Shown piece after piece: positions 54,691 to 64,000 of a stretch of DNA of 64,000 nucleotides. Made by a program: the position numbers and the translations under genes. Within the stretch, counting starts at the first letter, position 1, and every line of letters starts with the position of its first letter. The notes beneath the pieces are model-generated. The model was not told the DNA's origin and did no database searches. It saw only the letters and a list, made by a program, of their open reading frames with translations. Source of the stretch: Plantago ovata (taxonomy: Eukaryota > Streptophyta > Magnoliopsida > Lamiales > Plantaginaceae); contig CM051458.1 of NCBI GenBank assembly GCA_028274465.1, forward strand, positions 52,193,253 through 52,257,252, written 5' to 3'.

Positions 54691-57480
54691 TCTCTACTTC
54701 TAATATAGACTTATCCTGGATTCTTGATTCTGGGTGCTCCTTTACATGAGTCCGGTTAAACAATGGTTTACAAACTTCAAATATGGGAAATGTGGAACTG
54801 TACTTTTGGGGAACAATCAATCATGGATGGTCAAAGGCATTGGTGATGTTAAATTGAAATTGCATGATGGAACTGTAAGATTGTTAACTGGTGTAAGGTA
54901 CATACCTGATTTGAGGAGGAATCTGATCTCACTTGGTCGATTTGATGCTATGGGATATTCATGGACTTGTAGTCATGGTGCTCTACAAGTTATGCACGGG
55001 GTTCAATCAGGGGTTGAGTCAACACCTCCGACAACGGTACTGGAAGGTGTTAAGAAAAATGGTATTTACTATATATCTGGTAACACAGTAGCTGGAAAAA
55101 GTGCAGCAGTTAATGGGAATGACAACACATATCTATGGAACAAGAGGCTTGGCCATCTTGGAGAGAAAGGATTAAATGAACTTACCAAACAGGGATTACT
55201 TGGAGGAGACAAGTTCACTAAGTTACCATTCTGTGAGACATGTGTGATGGGGAAGGCGCACAAGACCAGTTTCAACATAGGGAAGCATACTACTAAAGCT
55301 AACTTGGATTATGTGCATTCAGATTTATGTGGACCATCCAGGACACCCCACTCAAGGTCGAGGTAAATATTTCATCACATTCATAGATGATTATTCAAGG
55401 AAGGTTTGGGTTTATATTCTGAAGTCTAAGGATTAAGCATTTAATGAGTTCAAGGAATGGTTAGCTGAGGTACAGAATCAATCAGGAAGATCATTGAAGT
55501 ATCTCAGGACTGATAATGGATTGGAGTTCTTATCTACTGAGTTTACTAATTTCTGTAAAAAGGAGGGTTTTACTAGACACAGAACAGTTGCAGGTACACC
55601 ACAGTAGAATGGAGTTGTGGAAAGAATGAATAGAACTTTATTGGAGAGAGCTAGGTGTATGTTACTGAGTTCTAGGGTAAGCAAAGGTTTCTGGGGAGAA
55701 GCTATGGTTACAACAACAATACTTATCAATAAGAGTTCAGCTGTGTCTTTGGAGTTTAAGACGCCGGATCAAGTATTGACTGGAACAACTAGAGACTATT
55801 CAAAACTCAAGGTGTTTGGCTGCCTGGCTTTAGCACATATCAAGCAAGATAAGTTGGAAGCTAGAGCATTGAGGTGTATCTTTATTGGTTACCCAAAGGG
55901 GGTTAAAGGATATGAGTTTTGGTGCATAGAACCAGGAAAGGGAAAGTGTATTATAAGCAGGGATGTCAAGTTTAATGAAGATGTGTTACCTCTGAAGGAC
56001 AAGCAGGCAGGTGTTGACAGAGGGGGTTCATCCAACCCCGCACTCAACCTCGATTCTGCAAAAAATACAAGAATTGAGTTAGAAGATGAGAAGTTCACTC
56101 TCAGGTGGAGCCCACAGTGGAGGATGATGTTGCGGATGCTAAGCCTATATTACCAGTGAATGAGGATTCTAGTAGTAGCTCAGAGTCAGATGGTGATGAT
56201 CGACTTGATGAGGAAGTTGGTGAAACTTCAAACTATCATCTTGCAAGAGAAAGAAGTAAAAGGGAGCAGAGGAAATCACCAGATATGTGTGGTTTTCGCA
56301 GGGTTAGCAAGACATATCTTGCTCATGCTCTTAGTACTGCGGAAGAAGGTGTTGATTCATCTGAACCACAGAGTTATTAGGAAGCAATTACATGTTCTGA
56401 AAATGCAAAGTGGCTTGGAGCTATTCATGAAGAGCTAATGTCACTTGAGAAGAATGATACATGGAAAATTGTGAAAGTTCCTGATGGACAGAAGCTTGTC
56501 AGCTGTAAATGGATCTTCTAGAAGAAGGAGGAGCTCAAGGGTACAAAATACATAAGGTACAAGGCTAGATTGGTTGCTAGAGGATTTACTCAAAGAGAAG
56601 GAGTGGACTACAATGAGATATTCTCACCAGTGGTTAGGCACACATCTATCAGGGTAATCTTAGCTCTTGCTACTCAGTATGACTTGTTTCTTCACCAAAT
56701 GGATGTGAAAAATGCGTTTCTACATGGAGAATTGGAAGAAGAGATATACATGACAGTACCAGAGGGAGTTGTTGACAAGAGGCATAAGAGAGCATGTTTG
56801 CTGAAGAAATCATTATAATGGTCTTAAGTAAAGTCCAGGACAGTGGTACTTAAAGTTTGATAGCTACATGTCGGAGATTGTATTTGTAAGGAGTGCTTAT
56901 GACAGTTGCATATATCAGTCTGGGAAGGAAGCTGCTGGGAGAGTTTACTTACTCTTGTATGTGGATGATATGTTGATTACTAGCAGGTCAATGGAGGAGA
57001 TTGAAACACTCAAAGGGAAGCTGCGGGAAGAATTTGAGATGAAGGATCTTGGGGATGCAAGTAGAATTCTTGGGATGGATATCACTAGGGACAGAAAGGA
57101 GAAGAATTTGTTTCTATCTCAGCCTAGTTATCTCATGAAGGTAGTTCAATATGTCAAATTGCAGTAGTGTGGTTACTCCTGTTGCACCTGGGATGAAGTT
57201 ATCTGAGGAACAATGTCCTAAGGATGATGCTGAAGAAAGGATTATGTCAAGAGTACCTTATGCAAGTCCATTTGGAAGTATTATGTTTACTATGATTTGT
57301 TGTAGGCCAGATCTTGCATACGCTATGAGTGTTATCAGCAGATACATTTGGAATCCTGGGAGAAGGCATTGGGATGTTGTGAAGGATGTTCTCAGATACT
57401 TAAGTGGCACAAGGATGATGGGACTGAGGTTCAAGAAAAGCAATGATTTCCATAATCCATTGGTTGGATATGTGGATGCA
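54691..57480 (+). pseudogene. Tork/Tnt1-like pol: protease, integrase, reverse transcriptase, partial RNase H
   Basis: Protease: LSWILDSGCSFT near 54712-54747, then a one-base frame change. GAG-pre-integrase: YLWNKRLGHLGEKGLNELTK and CETCVMGKAHKTSF. Integrase core: YVHSDLCGPSRTPH, then after a frameshift near 55360 LRTDNGLEFLS and GVVERMNRTLLERARCM, so D, D and E are all present. Reverse transcriptase: [40 protein letters not shown], catalytic YVDDMLITS near 56955-56982. RNase H begins and is cut at VGYVDA (57480) by SIRE-3. Stops near 55435, 55606, 56378, 56518 and 56815 confirm decay. Confidence 0.9.
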
Positions 57481-58851
57481 TGTTAGGAAACATGTATATT
57501 TTGATGAGCAATTAACCATGCTAAATTAAGGAAAGTCCAGTAACTAGTACTCTTAGGGTCCATAGGAATTTAGAATTTTAAGGACATTGTAAAAGAGGAG
57601 CGTTTGCTGAAGACTTAGTGTAGGTACTAGTTAGGTGCTTTAGTTTGCTGATGATGTACTTTGTTTTTACAAATGAACTATTGAAGCACTAGAACCGCTC
57701 AGAAACTTGAAGATTCGAAGACTGAAGACTTAAGAAGAATTACGAGAATGGTATCTAAAAAGGCACATGTTGCTCAGAAAGTGGAAATTTCAGCAACAGC
57801 TCGCATAAGTGAAATCTATATGACAGAGTAGGTTGTGCTTGCTGAAACTGAGACTGACCGCTTGCTAAAATACATATGTGACCTCCTTTCTGAAAATACT
57901 TGCATTTTGGCTCCAACGTTCACATTTGAATTCGATTCAAATGAACATTAAATGCAAAGTAAGCACGCGAAGAACATGAAGACTAGAAGACAAATGAAGG
58001 ACGCTGCTGAAAGTACAAAAGCAAGATAGTGACATCTTAAGGAACAAAGCCTTAGAATTTGAAATTCAAACGGCTCCCTTGATTCACTATAAATAGAGGT
58101 CATCCGGCAAAGAGTTGAAGTGTGTCAACAACGTGATCAAACTCTCACATGTGCTTAAAGACTCAATCTTCCATACTCTTTACTGCCTATTGATCCGTTC
58201 CAAGACTTAAGCTTGAAACAAAAGCTACTTGTGAAGAAGTAGAACATTCACGGATAAGAAATTATTTAAGTGTTCTTTTTTTCGAACAAGAACAAGTCTT
58301 GACACCAGAAACAACTTAACTTGTTATTGAAAAGTATTCCAAGTTGTGTTTCTTTAGATAACTTGTTGTAGCTGAGAAAGTTATACTCAAGTCATCTCAT
58401 CCCAAACCTCTCTAACTGATAAACACCCTTTTCAGACGTGAAATTCAGGGGGAATTAATCAACCATAGCGTTGCTGATTAAGTGTCCCAAGTTTGGTCGA
58501 GAAGAAGGTTTCGTTCTCTAGTTAGGTTGGAAACGAAGCAAGTGTGCTTTGGTTTCTGAAGAATCATTACAGATAGGTGTTGTAAGGAACCTCAAGTTTA
58601 TCTCAGTGGATTCAGTCCTAGAAAGGACAAAGTGGATTAGTTGAGAGATTACGCCACTCTCAGATACCACTATAAAAGTGTTTGTGTGATTTACTTTATC
58701 GCATTTAGTTTTCAGCAAGCTATACTCTTTGTACACTGTCACTCTGCTCACTTGCTGAAACTAAGCACTTATTGTATAAAGACTTCTGCACTCTGTTTTT
58801 AAAGTACCAGTAAAACTCGTTATTGAAAAGTAACTAGTACTTCCTGAGAAA
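57481..58851 (+). repeat. SIRE-3 5' LTR, 3' end missing
   Basis: Starts TGTTAGGAAAC directly after ATGCA (57476-57480). It matches the LTR at 37058 with a shortened stretch near 57640 and retains TATAAATAGAGG near 58090. The last 60 or so bases, the primer-binding site and the gag start are deleted. Confidence 0.85.
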
Positions 58852-60905
58852 GTGCTTAAGGAAACTTGGAAAATGGTTCAAGCTCTTTGCGCTGGATCTG
58901 ACAAAACCAAGGAAAACAAACTCGAAGTGCTTAAGTTAGAGTTCCAGAACTTTAAACAAGGTACAAATGAGTCACTGGAAGACTTGGATTTCAGATTCAC
59001 AACTCTAGTAAGTGGGATGGCTGCCTTAGGAGTTGGAAACCTCTATTCAGATTCTGAGAAGGTGAAAACCATTATTAGAAGTCTGAACCAAGAATGGATC
59101 CATACTCAGAATTTCTATTATAATAAAGGAATGCCAAATATCACACCTACAGAGTTGTTCTCTCATCTTGCTACTGTCAACTACGAGACAAAGCAAAGAG
59201 AAAATGTGTTTGCTGAAAAATCGCAAAACATTGTTCTTGCTGCAAAGCCGTAATCTTCTGAAAAGAAGAATGATAAAGAGCCTGCTGATGAAAATGCATT
59301 AGTTGTTAAAAACATGAAGAAATTCATCAGTAAGGAACTTGAAAGGCGAAAAGCAAAAGAGAAGCTGAAAAAGCATCTTGGTAACAACTACCATAAATAC
59401 AAGAATGAAGCTAGCTCGCTGAACAAGCAAGCTCAGCAAGCAAATTCTTCTGAAGAACCAGCAGTTGGCAATGATCTCTACTTTTATTGCAAAAAGCCTG
59501 GAGCTTCAAAGCAAATTGTCCTTTGCTGAAAGGCAAATCTGTTGAAAAGAAGAAGAAGTTCAAAAGGGCTTTGATTGCTGAAGAAAAGAAAAAGCTTCAA
59601 GCAAAAATCGATGCGCTTTGCATTGATACTAGTTCTGAAGACAGTGAGGTAGAGAGCTCAGACACTGAAGAAGAAGAAGAAGCCACTCTTGATGTAGATA
59701 TTGGCAAGGAAGTTTGTGGAATAGCTACGGAAGCTTATCCAGATGTGTCAAACTACAAATTCTGCCTCATGGCCGGTCAGGTAAATAGTCCTACCTCTGA
59801 CTCTGACTCAGAAAGTGAAGATGATATTGACCTTGATAGAATTCAAGGAGAAATCGAAAGAGAAACTACAGAATGCTGAAACTCTGACCAAGCAAACTAC
59901 GGAAAAGTATGTTTTGCTGAAAGAAGAGTCAGAAAAGAAGGATGTTGAAATATTGCATCTCAAGAAGTTGATTGCTGAAGCTACAGAGAAGAATTCTCAA
60001 ATGGCAATAGAATTGGAAGAGTATTAGCCCTCAATTCTGAAGTTACTTGCTGAAATACAAGAAATGAAAAAGATGAAAATGAATTTCAAATCTTATGCTG
60101 ATGCGAGTAATACGCTGACTGAACTAAACTCTTATCTAAGAGATCCATCTCAGAAAGAAGGTTTAGGTGCAACGTATGAAGGTGATGATGAAATAATCTT
60201 GAGAAAAGACAAATCACCTATTACCTTTGTTCGTGAAACTGATAATGGTCAACCAGAACTCTATCAGATTGGTCAATCTAAGGTTGCTGAAATATGCAAT
60301 CAAGTACCTACGACCGTAAAGCCCGTTGTTGCTACTCAAAGTAACTAGACTTTGAAAGATAAACAGGTTGCTGAAAAGCAAACTGTTAAGAAAAAGGATG
60401 CTGTAAAGCATTCCGCCAAACAAGTTGCTGAAAAGCAATTTGTTAAGTCAAAAGGGAAGATTACTAAAAGTAATCAGAAGACCTTTGCTGACAAACCTGA
60501 ACTAAGTAAGGCTGCTGAAACAAAAGCTCAACATTCTCCGAAAAGTTGACTTGGTTTCAAAACCAGGCAAAGTAAACTTTTTCATGAGTATAAGCAAAGT
60601 CAGCAAGATACTTCAAAGAGATGAACAATACCAAGCCTAAGAGTTCTGACAAAACTCAAAATGATAGGACTACAAGGAACCTTGCCAGAAAAGAACTTAC
60701 TGAAAAGTATGTTCGACAAAAAGGTCAACCGAGCAAGACACCACATCAGAAAGTGGACTTGATTAGCAATGATCAAAAGTCTTTCGGCTCAAAACCTTCT
60801 AGTTCCTCAGCAAGTAGAAAACAAGTCAAAGTTGAAAACTCAAGACTTTGGTTTCCACTGGACGCTTTCTTGAACATGTTAATGGACATCCAATATTTGA
60901 TAATT
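58852..60905 (+). pseudogene. SIRE-3 gag
   Basis: The first visible codons read ETWKMVQALCAGSDKTKENK, in the UBN2 gag domain, followed by EDLDFRFTTLVSGMAALG and IIRSLNQEWIHTQNFYYNK. A stop follows AAKP (59251). Next come a lysine-rich helix (KKFISKELERRKAKEKLKK) and a zinc knuckle broken by a one-base change (YFYCKKPGASK against FKANCPLLKGK, near 59490-59530). An acidic stretch (SSDTEEEEEATLDVD), a coiled coil (LHLKKLIAEATEKNSQMAIE) and a basic repeat-like tail (QVAEKQTVKKKDAVK, QVAEKQFVKSK) follow. Further stops lie near 60025, 60347 and 60547. Sirevirus gag is typically this long. Confidence 0.85.
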
Positions 60906-61110
60906 AACTTGTTTGCTCTTGATTGTGCAGACTTCAGCCACGGAGACAAACAATGCAATTTGGAAATTTGACAGTGGTTGTAGAAAGCACATGACGGGCA
61001 ACAAGAAAAACCTTATAAACTATAGACGGTGGTCTAAAGGTCCAACGATAAGGTTTGCTGGTGGAAGCTTTGGTTCTACTAAAGGTTTTGGTGACGTGAA
61101 GTTAGGATGC
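60906..61110 (+). pseudogene. SIRE-3 protease start
   Basis: TNNAIWKFDSGCRKHMTGNK carries the DSG active site; the sequence continues to FGDVKLGC and is cut by LTR B2 (left flank GATGC). An acceptor-like TTGATTGTGCAG|AC at about 60930 precedes it, shared with SIRE-2 near 32515. Confidence 0.85.
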
Positions 61111-62513
61111 TGATGAACGTATTTTTGACGCGTTCATCTTGTCCTTTTCACCTTCTTTTGCTATCTTCTAGCCTTGTTTTTTGGTTAGTTTTGTAGAATT
61201 GTGTCACGTTTTGTGTTTTCTGCATTTTCAGGCACTTAGGTACGAAACGGTGTTTTTGGAGCTAAAAACGAGCCTTTTTTATGGAAAAGATGGCCCCGTT
61301 GAAGTTCCCCAATCTCCGTGGCTTGTTCGTAAGTGTTTGAGCATCAATAAGCATCGAGAAGGATGAGTCCAAGGCACCCGAGGGCCATGCGAGGGCAAAA
61401 AGATTGAGTTTGAAGACAAAAATCTGCCCAGGAGCCAAGCTAAGCGCTGGAATAGTGAAGCGCTCCGCTTCAATTTCCAGGAGCTTTGGCACAGAAGCCA
61501 AGCGAAGCGCTTGGAGTTCCTGAAGCGCTTCGCTTGCCAAGCGCTCCGCTTGGCTTCTCCAAGCGGTCCGCTTGGCAGCGGTTACGTTTTCGGCTTTTCC
61601 TTCTTAGATCTGATCTTTGATCATTTTTTGGATATCTTTTGGACTGTAACTTGGTTTTGGAGAGCTCCTAAGCCCAAAACTCAGAGAATATTCAGATTAC
61701 TTTGTATTTTAGCTTGGGATTCAAGGTTTTGATTGGGATTCATCCTTTGTAATCATCTACGGAGAGATTTTCTTTGATTTCCACCGGTTAGTGACAGCTT
61801 TGGTGGTAACTTGTATCACTCTCTTGTCTTGTAGTTTGATATGATGTGTTCTGATTATTATTCATATGAATTGATGTCTATGTTGATGAATATGAGTAGC
61901 TAAATCTTTTGTGTTGGTGGTAGAATGTAGAATTTGCATGCTATGGGTTATGTTTATGCTTACATGAGATTGTGATTCAATCTTGCTGCAAATCCATTCA
62001 TATGATTCTTAGTTGCCTATAAAATATATTCGAATTGAGTATAGTGACAAACTCTTGGTCAATGAAAGCTATAGGATTGTATGTTAGTGATTTGCAGCAT
62101 GCTAGATAAATGGTGTTTGTGACAAGCACCTCTAAAGTATTGATAGTGATCTTTCATGATGTGTGTCTTAAATTTGCCTAGACGAGTTGCTTAGCAGACT
62201 TGATCGAATGTTCTACGCACTGAACTTGTGAGCATATACGTAACCCATGCATGTGTATTTGATTTCTACCACCAACCGTTTTCCAAACTTGTTTACAAAA
62301 ATCTGATTTCTCGTTGCTATTGTTCAAAGGAAACGATTCTCTAAACATTTGAACTCGTTGACTGAAAATACTTGCAAAAACCTCAAGCAAAGCCACGTTA
62401 GGTCCCGAGAGAACGACACTCGGGGACAACTTGTCATTGCACTCTAGTTTGTGTAGTGATAAGTGTTCTTAGGCTTTTAAAACAAATTTAATTGGTGAAA
62501 AACGACATCATCA
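61111..62513 (+). repeat. Athila-like LTR, family B (B2), 5' LTR
   Basis: 1403 bases, TGATGAACGTATTTT to GACATCATCA. The palindrome cluster at 61457-61575 is better preserved than in B1. The expected primer-binding site begins (ATTTTGCGC) but is deleted after a few bases. Confidence 0.88.
61457..61575. repeat. CCAAGCG palindrome cluster in U3 of LTR B2
   Basis: Five perfect units with 3-nt centres: GAAGCGCTCCGCTTC (61457-61471), CCAAGCGAAGCGCTTGG (61498-61514), AAGCGCTTCGCTT (61523-61535), CCAAGCGCTCCGCTTGG (61537-61553) and CCAAGCGGTCCGCTTGG (61559-61575). The centre varies (CTC, AAG, CTT, CTC, GTC), the arms hardly. Confidence 0.9.
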
Positions 62514-64000
62514 ATTTTGCGCAAGCGCTTCGCTTGGGCTCTATCAAGCGGTCCGCCTGAGACCTGGGAGGAAAATTCTGATTTTTCCGGAAATGAGAGA
62601 AATCTTAATCGTCAAGAGGAGTTCATTGAGGGACTTGAGGCTGATCTGGAAGGCGAAGAAGAACATTGTGAAAGCTCCAGGATTGAGTAAGAACTTGAAG
62701 AGGCAAACATACTTTTGCGGAGTGGCAAGGAATCAAGACCACCATATCCTTTGATGTATCCTTCTAAAACTAAATCTTTGCCTAATAATACATGTGATAA
62801 AAGTGATGATGAGCAGCTGGAGAAGGAGGTTGTAGAAGAAGCCGCACCAACCCCTGAACTTGTTTCTGAGAAGGATAAAGAAGATGATGAAGGGGGTGCA
62901 CAACAAAAGGAGGGCGGACTCCATAAGTCGCCTAATCCTTATGTGCCCCCTAAACCCCATCTTCCCTTTCCCGGAAGGATGAAGGAAGCTAAGAAGGACA
63001 TCCGAGACTCACCTATATATGGGATCCTATCAAAAGTAGAGGTGAACGTTCCCCTTCTGGAATTGATTCCAAATATTCCCGCTTACACGAAATTTTTCAA
63101 AGAAGTGAGGAGTAATAAGAAGATTTTCCAGAAAGGGGATGTGGCTGAACTTGAAATGGTTAACTCGGTGCTTGAGTTACCTTTGAAGCAAAAGGATCCC
63201 GGGAGTTTCATAATTAGTATCACCATGGGAAATGGCCGATCCACAAAAGCAATGCTTGATTTGGGGGCTAGCATTAATCTAATGCCATACTCCATCTACA
63301 AGGCGTTGGGGTTGGGAAAAATCCAACCCACTAGCATGGTCATTCAAATGGCTGATCGAAGTGTGAAACGCCCACTGGGATAGTCGAGGATATTCTAGTG
63401 AAGGTGGATAGAATCATTGTGCCAACCGACTTTGTGGTGATGGAAACAGCAGACGAGGGTACAAGTTCGAGAAAGGAGCATATTGTGCTTTTGGGCAGAC
63501 CCTTCATGGCTACCACCAACACATGCTTGGAGCTTCGAGGGAAAAAGATCGCCATGGAGGTACTTGGAGACAAAGTTCAGATCGAGCAATACAAACAGGT
63601 ATGTGAACCAGACTCTGAGGAAGCTATGATTGAAGAACTTAAATTTGTTGATTGTTATGAATCTGTCTCTTGTGATACTTATTCTGCTCATCATGTTAGC
63701 GACCCTTTAGAAGTTGCTCTTACTATGAACCTTGAAGAGGGATTTGTCACCGAAGAAGTGTTAGCTATGACAACCCTCCTAGATAATGCACCCGAAATTC
63801 CTCTAGGAGAAGAAGTAGAAGAGTCTCTAGGAATAGATGAGGAAGAAGGAGTGACCCCTCCACCTAGTGACCCAACCCTTGAGCTTAAACCATTACCCAG
63901 TCATTTGAAATATGTCTTCTTAGGAGAGAATGAGTCCAAACATGTAATCATATCTTCTAAGCTTGGTAAGGAGGAAGAGGCTAAGTTAGTGGAGGTGTTG
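62514..64000 (+). pseudogene. Athila-like gag end, protease and start of pol (continues past window)
   Basis: After the truncated primer-binding site, and a stretch with the LTR B palindrome word (CAAGCGCTTCGCTTG near 62524), the frame reads SGKESRPPYPLMYPSKTKS, then acidic linker, then FPGRMKEAKKDIRDSPIYGIL and ELIPNIPAYTKFFKEV. The protease active site is AMLDLGASINLMPYSIYK (DLG, normal for Athila) with MADRSVKRPLG. A one-base loss near 63380 shifts the frame to VEDILVKVDRIIVPTDFVV and HIVLLGRPFMATTNT. It then stays open to the window edge through LKPLPSHLKYVFLGENE, the usual lead into Athila reverse transcriptase. An in-frame TAA at about 62688 precedes the gag end. Unlike 16196-16585, this element keeps pol. 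Confidence 0.88.

Overview
The window is plant nuclear DNA, most likely from a eudicot with a large, repeat-rich genome. Almost every base belongs to LTR retrotransposons inserted into one another. I found no host gene, rRNA or CRISPR array, and nothing bacterial. The species cannot be named from this sequence.

Layout. 1-3891: 3' part of an Athila-like Ty3/gypsy element (env-like remnant, polypurine tract, 3' LTR 'A1'). 3892-8297: minus-strand pieces of a Sirevirus-type Ty1/copia element ('SIRE-1'), split by a solo LTR (4632-6699, 5-bp target duplication AGAAT). 8298-19755: Athila-like LTRs and gag-pro genes in the order LTR A2, partial gag, LTR A3, gag-pro, 3' region, LTR B1; a second solo LTR (14139-16195, duplication GCTAT) splits the protease. 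19756-21032 and 38695-40766: two halves of a DNA-transposon-like unit with a degenerate FAR1/MULE-like exon and dozens of copies of a short motif. It is interrupted by an outer plus-strand Sirevirus (21033-38689, duplication AAGAC). A minus-strand Sirevirus ('SIRE-2', 21466 to the gap) sits inside the outer element's 5' LTR. A 100-N assembly gap (33309-33408) hides the rest of both. 40767-52345: minus-strand Athila-like element whose gag is split by a nearly complete, very young Tekay-type chromovirus (42643-50549, duplication ACTTG, LTRs differing by one substitution by eye). 52346-53115: short non-LTR spacer. 53116-57480: degenerate Tork/Tnt1-like copia, truncated by a third Sirevirus (57481-61110), which is truncated by LTR B2 of another Athila-like element running off the right edge (61111-64000).

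Most notable signals: (1) the Sireviruses carry, between RNase H and the env-like gene, an array of eight small hairpins with a constant 7-nt loop (TNCCYGT on the plus strand) and stems that change by compensatory substitutions within and between two copies; (2) the env-like gene downstream looks semi-autonomous, with its own TATA box and three short, stop-free, frame-neutral introns in a row; (3) the two Athila LTR families carry clusters of near-perfect GC palindromes at the same place but built from different words; (4) one Athila-like element encodes only gag-protease and ends cleanly in a basic tail; (5) the Tekay element appears broken only at homopolymers, so it may be intact in reality.
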